This document shows positions 36,201 to 49,636 of a stretch of 64,000 nt of DNA, piece by piece. Position 1 is the first letter of the stretch. Every line of letters begins with the position of its first letter. Below the pieces are notes generated by a model, which saw only the letters and a program-made list of their open reading frames with translations, made no database searches and was not told where the DNA came from. Source of the DNA: Hymenoscyphus infarciens. Taxonomy: Eukaryota; Ascomycota; Leotiomycetes; Helotiales; Helotiaceae. The translations under genes were made by a program, and so were the position numbers. The stretch is taken from the NCBI GenBank assembly GCA_001414345.1, contig LLCB01000068.1, forward strand, positions 150,690 through 214,689, given 5' to 3'.

Positions 36201-39200
36201 ATAAAATTTATAGAATTTAGTTAAATAGTTAAGTACTTTAGAATTAAAGTCTTTTCTAGTATACTCTAAAAGTATTAATAATCTAATAATAGATAGATAG
36301 CTAAATTGTTAATAGAGATATATAAGCTTAATATTTATAAGTAAGCTTAGGAATTATTATATATAAGTAGTAATAGCTCTATTCTATAATAAGAAGAGAT
36401 AGCTAAATTAGTAGATTACTAAGAAAACTTCCTTTTTACCTTTATACTTTCTAATAAGAAGGTTCTTAATATTATTATAAGATACTCCTAGTTAGTCTAT
36501 ATCTTTAATAAAAAGTAAAAATAGAGTATTAGACTAGTATATATAGAAGTCGACGATACTAATAAGAGTTGTTATTTTTACCTTCTTAATAGATTAAGTA
36601 TTACTAATTCTAAAGGTAACTATAAAGCTACTATTTAGTAATAGTAGTAATTTATATATAAGGTTATTATATACTAGGAATTAGTTATATCTAATAGTAG
36701 AGTATTTAGTAGTACTAGTATTAATTATAATACTAAAGAATTTAGTCTTCTTATATTTTTTAGTACTATGTTATATAAGAGTCTTATATTCCTTATTCTT
36801 ATAGTTCTCTTAAATATTCTTAGTTATTAAATAGATAAAAGAGGTGTTAGCTAATTTAGAAATAATCTATTTAGTATTAATAGTATTAATAGTATTATAA
36901 GAGATAACGAATTATTAAATATTATTATCTAGCTTAATATTAAGAGATAGAAGGTCGTTAATAATAAATATCTCTTCTAATTAGTTAATATTTAAATTAT
37001 TATAAAGCTCTTCTATGTTTAAAACATATTATTAGACGTTATAGTTAAAGCTCTTTTCCTTAAAAGCATCTTTATACTTTCTCTTAAGTTATTAATAATA
37101 TTATTCTATATATTAATCTTACTTATCTTTAAAGTAATCTTAGAACTAATAATTTAGCTTCTTATAAATCTAATATACTCTCTTAAATCTTAGAGAATTT
37201 ATAAAGTGATTAGATATATAGTTACTATAGAATTTATAGTTAGTAGTATACTATTCTACTTCTAATTCTTTTATAATATATACTTATTAACTTACTATTC
37301 TTATACTACTTTTATAAAAGTTTTTATAATTATTAATAGATTAGTATAAAGTATTAATAGTAGATTAAAGGTTCTTATTTAGAGAAGCTTCTCTAAGAGT
37401 AGTATAGAATTCTACTATATTTTAATATTCTATTATAATTTTATTTATAAAGGTATACTTATTCTAAAGCTTAAGATATAGACTATAAAAGAGTTTATTA
37501 AGTTTGTCTAAGTATAACTTAAGATATTAGAATACTAATTTATTAGTATTATTAGTCTTAAATTATTTATACTAAAGAATGTTCTATTTAAAAAGGACGT
37601 TTTAATAATAAGAATTATCTTTAAAGTAATTTTGAATATTTTTATATATATATCTATAAATAAGAGTTTACTCCTATATATAATAGTAGTATAGTAATAG
37701 GTAAGTATAAGTCTCTTAAGTACTATAAGAAAGGCTAAATAATAGTATATAATTAGTATACTATTATAAAGATAGATATTATAAAATATATTAAGCTTAA
37801 AGTTAAAGTTATCCTCCTTTCTACTATATTATATTTCCTCTATATATATCTTAGAGATATTAGTAATTTCTCTAGAAAATAAGTTATATAGTGTCTTATT
37901 ATACTATAGATTTTAACTAAGAATATCTAGCTAGTAGAGATAGAGAAGAGAATAAATAAGATCTAGGTCTATTATATAGTATTTAAAACTACTATTTAGA
38001 TATTATAGCTTTAATAGATATATAAAACCTTAAAGTTAAGAATATTAAAGAGGTTAATTTAATATATTAATATATCTAGACTAGGATTATTAATAAGTTA
38101 GTTATTAAGGATATTAGTACTTTTAATATTCTAAGATATAGAAGTACTTTATTAGTAATTAAAGAGGTCTTAGAAGGAGTAGATTACTATTTAGAGAAGG
38201 TAGATATATAAGAGAACGAATAAGAGAAGGGAATCCTAGTTAGGGCTTCTTAGGTTATTAACTTAAACTACTAAAATAAGCGAGTTTTAGTAATTTTAAA
38301 GTTAAATTTAAAAGGGGAATTATACTAGTAGCTATATTTAATAAAGTTATATTAAAGAGAGGAACGTCCTTATCTAGAGTAGGCTAGGTATAACGCTAGG
38401 TAGGCTAATTATAAGTAGATAAATAGGCCTTCTTTTAGCTTAACTTAGAGAAATTTAACTATCTTACTTCTAAATTAAGTTATTTTAGCTCTAGGTAGGC
38501 TCTAGAGTAGGCTCTTAGAATAGCCCTCTTTTAATTTAACTTAGTAAGATTTATATAATATACCTCTAGTATAAGTAAATTCGATTTAAATAATCTTAAT
38601 ATTAACTTTACTATTTTTAGTATAGATTCTTCTTAGAATAATTAATATAAAGGATTTAATAAATCTAAGATAAGATTATTAATTCTCTATTTAAGTTTAT
38701 TAAAAGAAGTATTACTTAAATAAATAATCTTTTCTAATTTCTTATAAGAGAGTCTAGATTGTTTATTCTCTTAAAGTATTTAGAGAAGCGATTCTACTAT
38801 CTTTATATCCTTATAATTTAGTATATAATATCTATAGTACCTAAGTATAGATTAGAGTCTTAATATTACTTTTACTTTTATAGTATTAAAGTTATTAACT
38901 ATCTATCTTTAGAAGTCTCTTTAGAAAGTATACTAAAGTTCCTTATTATCCTCTTTACTAGTCTTATACTTTCTAGTAAATAGCTTAACTATATTAGTTA
39001 GGTATTCTACTATATTTTTATATATTTTATATTTATCTAGATTATTATTAGAAAGGTTACTAGAGGGGTTACCGCTGTCCTCCTTCTATAAGGATTAGCT
39101 TTTACTAAGGCCTAATATAGTATTATTTATTAACTCTTTTAGTAATTTAAGGTTAAAGAACTTGTTATTAGAGGATAAGGATATTAAGAGAATAGAGGGT

Positions 39201-39682
39201 GGAATATTAAAGAGCTAGAAGCTTAGCTAGAGATACCTATCTTATAATAAGATAGTCTAAAAGTATAGTAAATTAAAGACCTAAAATAAGAGGTAAATAT
39301 CTTAGTAAATTTAAGAAGAGAATTTAAGTAGGAATTGTATATTTTTAGTAGTATTATAAGGTCCTTAAGGAGAGTAATAGATTAATACTTTTAAAGTGTT
39401 TATTAATAGGCTAGGAAAGTGTTAAATCGGTTAGTTTTATAATAATTAATCGAAAGAATAATTAGTAGATTTATAGTCCTTTTTAGGGATAAAAGAATAC
39501 TAGGATAGAAACTCTTTATAGTAGTAAAAGTTAATCTTCTACTAAGATAGAAAGGAGGCTTTTACTCTATAACTACTTACGATATTATATTCCTACTAGA
39601 ATAAGAGAGATAACGCTACTAGGATAGAAAGTATCTAATATAAGTAACTAAGTAACCTAATCTACGCGTATATACTAATTAG

Positions 39683-39872
39683 TATTAGTATAACTAGGTT
39701 ATAAATAGGGTCTTCCTATCTCTTTTTAAGAGATTAAAAGGTAATATAAAAAGTAGTTATTTATTTATATATGCCTATCTATAAGTATAAAGGTCTAAGT
39801 ATAAATAGGCCTTATTCTACTACTTGATTAGGTAACCGGAACCGACATATTCACCCTATAATTGTCTCGACA
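39683..39872 (-). repeat. LTR of copia element (5' LTR on its strand)
   Basis: 190 bp, ends ATTGTCTCGACA on the plus strand, retaining the canonical CA terminus. Differences from the other LTR are chiefly G/A and C/T transitions. Confidence 0.88.
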
Positions 39873-40442
39873 GTATTAGTCTAAAAATAAATCTTAAATC
39901 TAAAAATAATTATAAAGCTTAAATTATATATTAAGCTATATAAGTGCTGATTAAACACTGCTATTATTCCTCTAAAAAGAATAAAGATAGTTTATAAGTA
40001 TAAATAAAGACTTTAAAAGTAAGAGAGTTATAATTAATATTAGAGTTTTAAACTATACTAGGAATCTCGATTTAATTCTTTAATTATTTACTTAATAGTT
40101 AGTAAAAAGTAGTTATATAAATTAAGCCTACTCTGTATATTCGGGCTTTCCTAGACCTTTTTAACATAACTTACTCACTCCTATTTATCTTTTATATATC
40201 ATAGATCTATTATGCGAGCGGCTTACGAACGAATAGAAAAGACGTCTTCCGGTCACAGTAGTCTAAGTACAGAAGGTGGCTTACTTTTCCTCTGTGAGGA
40301 AAATGAATTTAACTTTTATCTAAAAAAAGAAAAAAGTTGACTTTAAGACTATCTAGGGTGCTTTCAGGGGTTTAGGACCACCGGGAAAAAAAGAGAAACG
40401 ACTCTAACACGAGAAACGGGTCTAACTACTTCATCAGTATTT

Positions 40443-40988
40443 TCATCCTCGGTGGTAAACCGTACCTCCATCTTCGGCTTCTTCTTGGTTTTCATTTTGA
40501 ACCTGTTCCGACTCCTTCGGTCCATCCTGCAATCCTCTCAAGCGAACCTTCTTCTTGTGTGAGTCTCTACCTCTAACAAGATTCGCCACCTGTAACAAAT
40601 AAGCCTTTTCGAAAGCCGCATCCTCCTCAGCATATACCTTACCCTCGCATCGTAAACGCAAAAACACATGCCTCAGCTGCTGTGAACGAGTATGACGTTC
40701 TCCGCATCCGCAGATGCACTGTTTTACAGCCCTTCTTCCTTTGGTAGACCAACTTTGCATGAAGAGCTCGTACTCTTCGCGAGTGATGAGGTTTGAAGAG
40801 TTCCATCGTTCGATTGCTTGTTTTTGCAGAGCATGCCTTGTGTGGACGTTGGGATGGTACGTGGTAACTAGTTGCCCACAACTACAGGTGCAGTGTCTTC
40901 TCTGATATTGATCATTGGGCTGGGGTATCTCTTGTGGAGTGGAATCCTCACCTTGTGTAGACAATTGTACTTCGGGAAATTGATCCAT
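40443..40988 (-). CDS. Hypothetical Cys/His-rich protein
   Basis: Single-exon frame of 181 residues from ATG 40988 to TGA 40443, with normal base composition inside an otherwise AT-rich block. Two related metal-binding-like segments are visible: CTCSCGQLVTTYHPNVHTRH at about residues 33-52 and CICGCGERHTRSQQLRH at about 89-105. Each has three alternating cysteines followed by His residues, suggesting two small zinc-binding units. The C terminus is charged (KKKVRLRG, then Glu/Gln-rich). I do not recognise the family; such modules also occur beside transposon-borne genes, so it may belong to a mobile element. It is on the same strand as the broken gene at 32629; before the copia insertion the two were about 1 kb apart. 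Confidence 0.6.
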   Translation of the reverse strand: MDQFPEVQLSTQGEDSTPQEIPQPNDQYQRRHCTCSCGQLVTTYHPNVHTRHALQKQAIERWNSSNLITREEYELFMQSWSTKGRRAVKQCICGCGERHTRSQQLRHVFLRLRCEGKVYAEEDAAFEKAYLLQVANLVRGRDSHKKKVRLRGLQDGPKESEQVQNENQEEAEDGGTVYHRG

Positions 40989-41458
40989 TTAAGTATATAG
41001 CAATAAGATATTGCTTGCGAAGTATTTTCCTGGGTATGTCCAATTTATTCGGGTGCTTTTCAGAGAGTACACGTGCCAACCTTTAACCGCGAACAATGAC
41101 TTTGTTTACTTCTTTGTTTTTAGCGATGCCATTTTGTTTCTTTTGAGCCCAGTCCCTCAAACAACAATAATTCCATTTTGACGAGCAAAGGCGGCACGGC
41201 ACATCTTGTTGGAGCAGGGCGTGCTAACTAATTCGAAAAACTATAAGGCTCAGCCATTGCACTACTCGTTGTGATAGACACTAGAACCCTCACATTTGAA
41301 GGTTGGTTCTACCGGTCTCGCGGGAGACTGCCTGCTCCGAGACAGCTAATAACACAAAACGAACTCAATAAAAGTCTCTGACATGTGATAATATCGCCGC
41401 TAAGTATTATACGCGTCTTCTAATATTCTTCTTCTTCTTGTTTTTGCACCATTTCCAC
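40989..41458. other. Non-RIP upstream region of the Cys/His-rich gene
   Basis: Balanced composition, no coding signal. It ends abruptly at the TTA flanking the TIR element end at 41459-41461. Confidence 0.5.
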
Positions 41459-41461
41459 TTA

Positions 41462-41640
41462 GAGCCTGTTTAGCTCGAATAAATTATTTAATTATATATA
41501 TAGATATTTGACGAGATATCTAGAGTAGTAACCTCGTATAAGTTAGTATATATCTCTACTTCTTTCTTAATATTTCCGGTAATCGTTTAGCTCGTAGAGT
41601 ATATATATATATATATATATATTTTAAGTTTCTAACTTTA
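41462..41640 (+). mobile_element. Left end of a TIR element related to 6124-6561
   Basis: Starts GAGCCTGTTTAGCTCG after TTA and is alike to the first roughly 180 bp of the split MITE at 321/6124, including a shared TCGTTTAGCTCGTA segment near 41584. The matching right end GCTAAACAGGCTC is not found downstream, so the element is truncated or its other end has decayed. It marks the start of the third AT-rich block. Confidence 0.6.
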
Positions 41641-41689
41641 TAATATTTATATACTTTTAGTACTTATAATATATAGGAAAAGATATATA

Positions 41690-42060
41690 GAAGGTCGGAT
41701 AATATAATAGTACGAAATATATATAACTAAAGAAGATATATATAAAAGTATATTTAGTAGAATAAAGTATATAAAAACTAGGCTCTAATATAAAAGAAAA
41801 GACTAAACTAGTCTTTTCTAACTATAGAAGAGTAAGCAACTATATATAAGAGGTTAGACTATATAAAGTCTATAACTAAATAATATACGTTAGATAATAT
41901 AAAAGCCTAAACTCTATAAACGTCGTCTAAAAGTCTAGATATATATAACCTTCTTAAATCAAATAATATAAAATAATAATAGCTAAAAGCTAAATATATA
42001 ATAGCTAAAACCTTATATATATAGTAGATAAACTCGGCTATTTAAGACAGCTAGCTATTA
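41690..42060 (+). repeat. Repeat family R, copy 1
   Basis: Matches the reverse complement of 55325-55650 and 51995-52330, for example the words ATAATAGTACGAAATATATATAAC and TATATATAAGAGG, followed by a GTTAG...AAGCC...AACCTTC series. RIP-mutated, non-coding. Confidence 0.6.
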
Positions 42061-43298
42061 TAGACACTATAAAGGTCTAATAATAATAATAACCGAGACC
42101 TTTCTAATATAAGTAATACTAAATAATAAGCGCTAAAAGCTAAATATATAATATTCGAATCTTAATATTTTCTATATATAAATATCGGATATTAATATCT
42201 TCGGCGTATAAGTATTAGTAATTTATACTCTCGACGTATAAGTATTAGTAATTTCACGAATATTAGTATATTAGTAATTTAAGATAGCTAGTTATTATAA
42301 TTATAAGTATTTAAAAGTTTTTTATAATAGAGTCTTAGTAGGTTTAATCTACTAATATTAAGTAGTAAAGACGATGTTTTGAATTTTCCTAATACTTTTC
42401 TAAATTAGCGAGATAGAATACTATAATATACTCTTAGCTCTCTTTATATAGACACGCGATTAGTTATATATAAAGTATTCTAGATAGTATAGACGTTATT
42501 AATAAAAGGCTTAAAATAGCTTATAATTAGCTACGCGAGTAAGAAAGGAAAGAGTAAGTTAAATAGAAGTTACTCTACGTAAGCTACGTAGAAGGAAGAT
42601 AAGAATAGAGCTTTTAGAGCGTAAAGGTATTAGTCCTCGGGTAACCCGCGCTAGTAGGAGCGGCTAAACCGAATCGGGCCTAGCCTCTAACTCTAACTTA
42701 AATTCTAGTATATCTAAAACCACGCCTACTCTTTGCTTTCTATCTAATACTAGCTCTAGCTCTAATAAATTATTTTTTTATATATTTTAATAGAGCGCTC
42801 TCTAGAGTATCTTTTATACTTAAAATTATCTAAATCGCTTATAAATTACTTATATAAATATAATACTAAGTAATATACCTATATATTTATATAAAAAGGT
42901 GCTAAGAAATACTAAGACTACTCTTCTCTATTAAAAAATCCTAGCCTACTTTTATACTCTCTAGAAGTATAGAAACCCTCTATATCTATCTTATTACTTT
43001 AAATTACGTAGAGAGTATATTTAAGCTCTAATAAGTAGATATATTAAAAAAAGCTTTAATAAAAGCGATATTATAGTATTATCTAAAGGTAATTTAGAAA
43101 GTATCGTATATTTTAAGCTTAGTATAGCTACTCTACTAACGAATTTTTACTTATATTTAATTACTTCCTTTAAATAAGAGTTAGAGCTATAGCTAGTAGG
43201 CTCTCTAAGCGAACTCTACTAAATTAACACTTATTACTTAAAAATCTATTATAAATCTAACTTTAAGTCTTTTATCTTAAAACTTATATATATTATTA
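42061..43298. other. RIP-degraded AT-rich DNA
   Basis: No readable protein remnant found. Short duplicated words (GTATAAGTATTAGTAATTT at 42207 and 42237) are present. Confidence 0.4.
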
Positions 43299-44070
43299 AT
43301 AAATAGTAGCTAATCCTTTTACTTTAATAATATCCTCTAACTTATAAGTTAATCGCTTAGTATATCGTCTATAATCACGTAGATCTACTAAATCCTAGAG
43401 CCTTTGAATCTCTCTAATTAATCTCTTCTTAGAAGTCGATATAAAAGACAACTTCTTTAACTCTTCTTTTATCTACTACTAGACCTTCTCTATTACGTTT
43501 AAATCAGACGAAGAAGGAGGCTAATTAAAGCTACGAATATTATATTCGAGCTTAGCTAAATAAGCATATTCTTTATATACCTTTAAACCGTCCTCTATAA
43601 AGATATAATTAGTACCGAGCTTATTAAATAGTAGAAAGATAACTAGTTTAAGAACTTAATCCTTATACACCTAAGAATTCACCTCTTTACAACCTTATTC
43701 CTTCTCTAGAAAGATAAGAGAGGACTTATAATCCTAGTTAATCGTACTCTAAATTATAACTAATACTCTTCTTAAGCGATATATTAACTAAATATAGTCT
43801 AGACACCTCTTTTCGTCTATACGTCGTATTACCTAAACCCTCTTACTCTTTCTAAGCTTAAATATACACTTATTTAACTATATAACCTTCCTCTAGTCCT
43901 TCTTTTACTTATAAGTAGCTATCTAATCTAATGTCCTCTACTAGCGGTGTAATAACGTAAAAGTAAGACGTTTCTTTACTTATATTCAGCTAATAAAGGG
44001 TTAAGGATATATAATATATCGTTAGTAGCTAGTATAGCGAAGTTCTTAGTAGATAGTATAAGGAGAAGTA
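43299..44070 (-). pseudogene. Tc1/mariner-type transposase relic
   Basis: On the minus strand, through stops and shifts, the catalytic half of a DDE transposase can be followed: NKCIFKLRKSKRV near 43870-43840 (where the family has a DE pair), IFIEDGLKVYKEYA at about 43605-43565 (second catalytic Asp), PPSSSDLNVIEKV at about 43530-43480 (third Asp), IKEELKKL and finally RRYTK, KLEDIIKVKGLATIY ending near 43300. Conserved Trp codons read as TAG, as expected from RIP. The N-terminal DNA-binding part is missing because gypsy copy B starts at 44071, and it is not found beyond that element. Confidence 0.78.
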
Positions 44071-44261
44071 TATGATAGTCCTAGTCACATACGTTACTCA
44101 CGTGACCAGGTTAGCTCGAGGCTTTGCTAAGGCTTTGCTTAATATATATAAATAAAGCTAGAGTGTTTATACTCTTTGCTTTTCTCTTTAGTTTAGTTTT
44201 CCTTAATATTAGATACTATTTTATAAGTACTCTCTTTATATATTTATAGAAAACTATTATA
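44071..44261 (+). repeat. 5' LTR of gypsy copy B
   Basis: 191 bp, alike to the LTR at 326-517; retains GTCACATACGTTACTCACGTGACC, so it too is less mutated than its 3' partner in its first part. Confidence 0.86.
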
Positions 44262-47200
44262 CTAAAACTAAACTCTTCTTCTTTACTTAGAAAAGCTTTT
44301 ACTAATATTCTAATAATAATATATATATTTACTTATATTAAATCTACTAAATTTACTATCTTCTTTTATAAAGCCTAATCTATTTACGTTAAGTAGTAAG
44401 GTTTAGCGTTCTTTTATTAGCTATATTAAGTCCTTTAAAGGTAACTTATTAACTTAAGAACTATTCTACTCTATTTTAGAGTTAGTAGAGCTAATCTCTC
44501 TTCCCTCTTCTATTAACGTTATATCTTAATCTAGCTTAAGAACTTAACCTAAAAAAATATATATACTAGCTATTACTATACTACTACTACCTCCTCTTAT
44601 TAAAGTAACTACTAGTTCTTTATAGTATAAGATCTCTAAATTACCTTTATCTAACTCTACTTTATAATAAATCCTTAAAGTAATAACTTTATTAATAAGT
44701 AAAGTTTATAAACTTAAAGTAAATACTTTAAATATAGCTAGTACTTCTTATTAATATACCTCTATTTAGCTATAAACTCTTAATATAACTTGTTTCTCTT
44801 TTATAGTTCTATTATCTAAGAAGATAAGTAGAATAGCTAATCCTTACTAATTTACTATAAAAGATGAATTTACTTATATAACTTAGGAAACTAAAATTAT
44901 AATAAAGTTATTTATTAATACTAACTACTTTAAGTCTAAAGAAGTAAAGATAAATTTAATTTATTATTATACTTTTAGAAGAGCTTTAAACTATATTTAC
45001 TTAAAATATAAGTTTAATACTATTAACTAGTTCTATAGCTATAAAGAGATGTTAACTTACCTTTAAAATATTATTATTAGCTCTTACTTATACTAAGAAG
45101 CTTATATCTAATACTAAGACCTTATTATATTAAAAATAGAAACTTTCTATAACTTCTATACTAAGTTCTAATAACTTATAAATAAAGCTAAAGTTCTCTT
45201 ATAAGACTAGGTAGAAGACTTATAGAATAAGTTAACTCTTATACTATACTAATCTCTTATTATTACTAAGTTCTAAGCTAAGAGAGATATAAACTCCTTT
45301 TATAATCTTATAAGTAGTATTAATAGTAACTTTTAAAATCTTACTTCTTAAAAGATATAAGTAACGAACTTTCCTTCTACTTTAAACCTATATATATCTA
45401 CTTCTATGCCTACTAGCCCTTCTTTCTCTATAGCTTCTTTTATCTCTCTTAGACATCTTAACACCTCTACTATAAATAACTACTTAACTCTAAGACTATT
45501 AAATAAGTGCTTTAACTATAATAAGTCTAGTTATTATGTTAAGGATTATCTAAAGCTAAGGATATATAAAGTTAACTTTAAAGAGTTTAAAAGAAAAGAT
45601 ACTAGCTTAGAGTTAAGAAACGAAGAAGCTTAAAAGAAGACTCCTTTTTAGGTAAATATAAGATTAATCTCTCTAAGATTAATCTATAGTTATTAATTAG
45701 TAGAAAAGCGTTTACTTTACTTAATATAATAACTATTAATAGATTTAGTATATAAACTACTACTCTTAGTAACTTTAGAGTAAATACCTTTTCTTTTATA
45801 AATATATAACTTAGTTATAACTTTATAAAGTTATATAGTTTAAAGACTAAAAGACTTTTTACTTCTATTAAGATTTATAAATATAATAAAGAAATTAGAA
45901 GTAAAGCTATATACTATCTCTTTTTAAATTACATCTTAAATAGTTATAAATTCTTTAATATACTATTTATTCTCTTAGACTTAGATCTATATAATATCTT
46001 TAAGTACTTTTATATTAATATTAACGTAACTTATTAGAAACTACTCTAGTCTAATAACCTTAAGTCTTACTTCTTTACTTAATAGCTAACTCCTCTTCCT
46101 TAAGACGCTATATAACTAAAAGACTCTATACTCTCTTACTAGGATAAAGCTAATACTTATAACTAAGCTATAGAAATAGATAAACAACGCTAATAAGGTA
46201 GAAGGCTCTTAAAGCTTATAAATTACTTTAAAATTAATATTATAACCTTAGCTAGTTATACCTTAACTATATATAGTAGAGGAGGCTATAAGTCTTTAAT
46301 ATAAGTAAAATACTAGGTTATAAGAAAAGAACTTAAAGACGTTATAAAGAAGGTACTTATTCTAGTATATTATTAGAAACTCTTTATTTTAAAGAAGTTA
46401 GACTCTATTATTAATATTTTAGTTATTTTAGTTATAAGAATATATTATTACTTACTCTAAGAGGATAATAAGATATTTACTATAAGTATATATGAAATTA
46501 ACACTATTATAGCTAATTAAGAACTAGATATAGCCTTTAGTATTACTCTTCTTAATAAGTACTAGGACTTTAAAGAGGTATTTTCTAAGGTTATCTTAGA
46601 TACCTTTCTACTTTACTAATACTATAACTATAAGATTAATCTTAAAGGTCTAAATATCTTTAGATATTCCTCTTTATATAAGATATTTATAAAAGAGTTA
46701 TTAGTTATAAAGGAATTTATCTTAGAAAATCTCTATAAAGAGTTTATTAAATATAGTTAATCCTCTTTTAATACTTCTATTTTGTTTATAAAAAAAGTAG
46801 ATAGAAGGCTATGTTTTTATATTAACTTCTAAAAACTTAATAATCTTACTTAAAAAGACTACTATTTATTACCTCTAATTAATAAAATACTTATATATAT
46901 TAGTTAAGCTTATATTTTTACTAAGCTAGATATCTAATAAGCCTTTTACTATATATGAATAGATCTAGACGTTAAGGAGTTAACTACTTTTCGTACTTAT
47001 TATAAAATATATAAGTATAAGGTTCTACTATTTAGTCTAATAAATAGCCTGTCTACCTACTAGTGCTATATAAATAACATCTTATTTAACTATTTAGACA
47101 ACTTCTACTCTACCTACTTAGATAATATCCTTATCTACTTATTAAACGTTTTTAAATATAAAGAGTATATATAAAAAGTCTTTTAACATTTTAAAGATAC

Positions 47201-49636
47201 TAGGTTATAGGTTAATATTAAGAAGTATAAGTTTAATATTAAGAAGATAAAATATCTTAGGTTTATTATTAGTACTAATAGTATTAAAGTAAATCCTAAA
47301 AAGATCTTAGTAGTATAGAAATAGTAAGCTCTAAAAATAGTAAAAGGTGTTTAGAGCTTTTTTAGTTTTTATAACTTCTATTAAAGGTTTATCTAGAACT
47401 ATAGTATAATTATAAAGCCCTTAGTATACCTAATATAGAATAAGATGTCTTTTAATTTTAATAAAGAGTATTAGAAAGCGTTTAAAGACCTAAAGGTAGT
47501 ACTTACTTTTATATTAATCCTTTACTACTACTCTTCTAATCTCTCTATTATAATTAAGATAGACGTTTTAGATAGAATTATTATTAGAGTATTATAATAA
47601 TAATAAGCTAATAGAGAATAGTACTTTATAGCCTACTTTAGTAAGACTATATCTCTAGCTAAGTATAATTATAAAATATATAATAAAGAGCTACTTACTA
47701 TTATATACTTACTTATAGAATAGAGACTAGAACTATAAAGTACTTATTTAAAAATCTATATTTATACTAATTATAAAGCGTTTAAGTACTTTATAACTAC
47801 TAAGTAACTTACTACTTATTAAGTAAGGTAGGCTAAAGCTTTAACTAAGTACTATTTTATTATTATATTCTATTTAAGATAAGAGAATAGTAAGATAGAT
47901 ACTTTAACTTATAAAGTAAATAAGATATACTTATAGAAAGAACTTAAAAAGTAGTACTAGACCTATATACTCTTAATAAAGGAATAAGTTAATATAAAAG
48001 TACTTAAAGACTTAGAGGTTAAAATAAGCTTAATTATACTAGCTTTAGTTAATAATAACTACTTCTAAGAATTATTTATACTTTTAGAATAAATCTACTA
48101 AGTAAATAAGAATACTATAACACTTTAAGCTATATAAGTATAAGCTAAAACTAATACTAATTCCTTATATACTTTAAAAGAAGGCTTTTTACTTTACTAA
48201 AACTACTTAGTAGTATTAGACATAGATATACTAAGAATAGACTTAATTTATAAAGCTTATAATTAAATACTTTTAGCTTACCTAAAAAGGGATAAGACCT
48301 ACTAGATTCTACGTTTAAGATATATCTAGTAAAATATAAAAGCTAATATTATAAGATATATATAAAACTATTATAATTATAGAAGAGTAGACGTTTCTTA
48401 AGATAAAATACTTAGCTATTTATACTTACTCTTAGTACTACTATATATATAGTAATATATAGCTATAGATTTTAAGTCTTTTCTAGTTAATAAGTATAGT
48501 TATAATAACATATTTATAGTAATAGACTATTTATTTAAATAGTCTATTTTAATACTCTAATATAAGAACATTACTTTTAAACAGATAATAAGGTTATATA
48601 TTAAACACGTTCTATAATATTATAGGATTCTAGAAAGTATAATATTAGATAGAGGCTCTTACTTTATTACTATGTTCTAGAGAGAGTTTACTTAAATCCT
48701 AGGTATTTAGCTTTAACTCTTAACTATAAACTACGCTTAAATAGATAGCAAGACTAAGATTATAAATTAATACCTTAATTAATACTTATAGCTATATATT
48801 AATTATTATTATACTAATTAGTCTAAGATCCTTCTAATAATAGACTATATATAGTTAGTACTATTTTATAGTACTATTAGAATATCGCCTTTTAAGTTAT
48901 AGAAGGGATACGTACTAAGAACCTCGTTTAACTAATAAACACTAGAACTAGCTAATATAAAAGAACAGCTATTATAAGAAGAAGCTATAGTAGTTATAAA
49001 GATAATCTAAGAGGTCTTAGACGTTAGCTAAGTAAATATATTAAAAGCTTAATAGAAGAAGGAACGAGATATAAATAAACATAGATAAGACGTTGATTTT
49101 AGAGTAAGAAATATAGTCTTTATTATAATAAAAAACTAAGTAACTTAATAACTAAGCTAAAAGCTAGACTACTAGATAGCTAGCTCTTTTAAGATTCTTA
49201 AAAACTGCTAGCTTCTATTAAAGTTTACTCTATCTTTACTTCTAAGAAGTTATATAAGGCTATAAACAATCCCTTACTAGAATAGGTAGTTATACTACTC
49301 TTACTAATTATTATAAACAAAGAAAAGAAATAGAAGGTCGAAGAAATACTAGTTAGTAAGAAGAGATAGTAGTCCTTCTATTACTGAATTAAGTAGAAAG
49401 GCTATAATAAAGACCTTAATTAGTATCTAGCTCGATAACTAATATATATATTATAACTAGTAGAGAGGTTCTATTTAAAGAAGCTAAAAATAGCTAGTTC
49501 CTTAGAAGCTCTTCTACTATAGAAAACAGTATATAAGGCTAAGAGAGAGGATTATAATAAGCTAGAGCTTAATACTCTTATATTAAAAGAGGATAAAGCC
49601 GCTTAGTTATAAGAGGCCCTTTTAAAGGAGGAGTAG

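Larger units (their letters stand above)
33070..39872 (-). mobile_element. Ty1/copia LTR retrotransposon, RIP-degraded
   Basis: 6.8 kb with 190-bp LTRs at 33070-33259 and 39683-39872 and a perfect five-base target duplication GTATT (33065-33069 and 39873-39877). The coding strand is minus: near 33870-33775 it reads ILVDKDDKANILY, a stop, then KRVTYSILASKL, which resembles the copia RNase H block ending in KRVTRSxLAAEL. RNase H therefore lies at the 3' end next to the LTR at 33070. Frames are destroyed by TAA/TAG, CpA and TpG are almost absent. On its own strand the LTR begins TGTCGAGACAATTATAGGG and ends CTAACA. Confidence 0.85.
33011..40200 (-). repeat. Tandem duplication unit 2, split by the copia element
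   Basis: Bases 33011-33069 match 32627-32686, and after removing the copia element the match resumes at 39873/39878 and runs to about 40200, where another CAT ends the unit. Differences from unit 1 are mostly C/T and G/A. Duplication preceded the insertion. Confidence 0.85.

Noticed and set aside
40443..40988. Assignment of the Cys/His-rich protein to a named zinc-finger or transposase family
   Set aside because: The CxCxCG-His pattern is suggestive only; no catalytic residues are visible, so no function is assigned.
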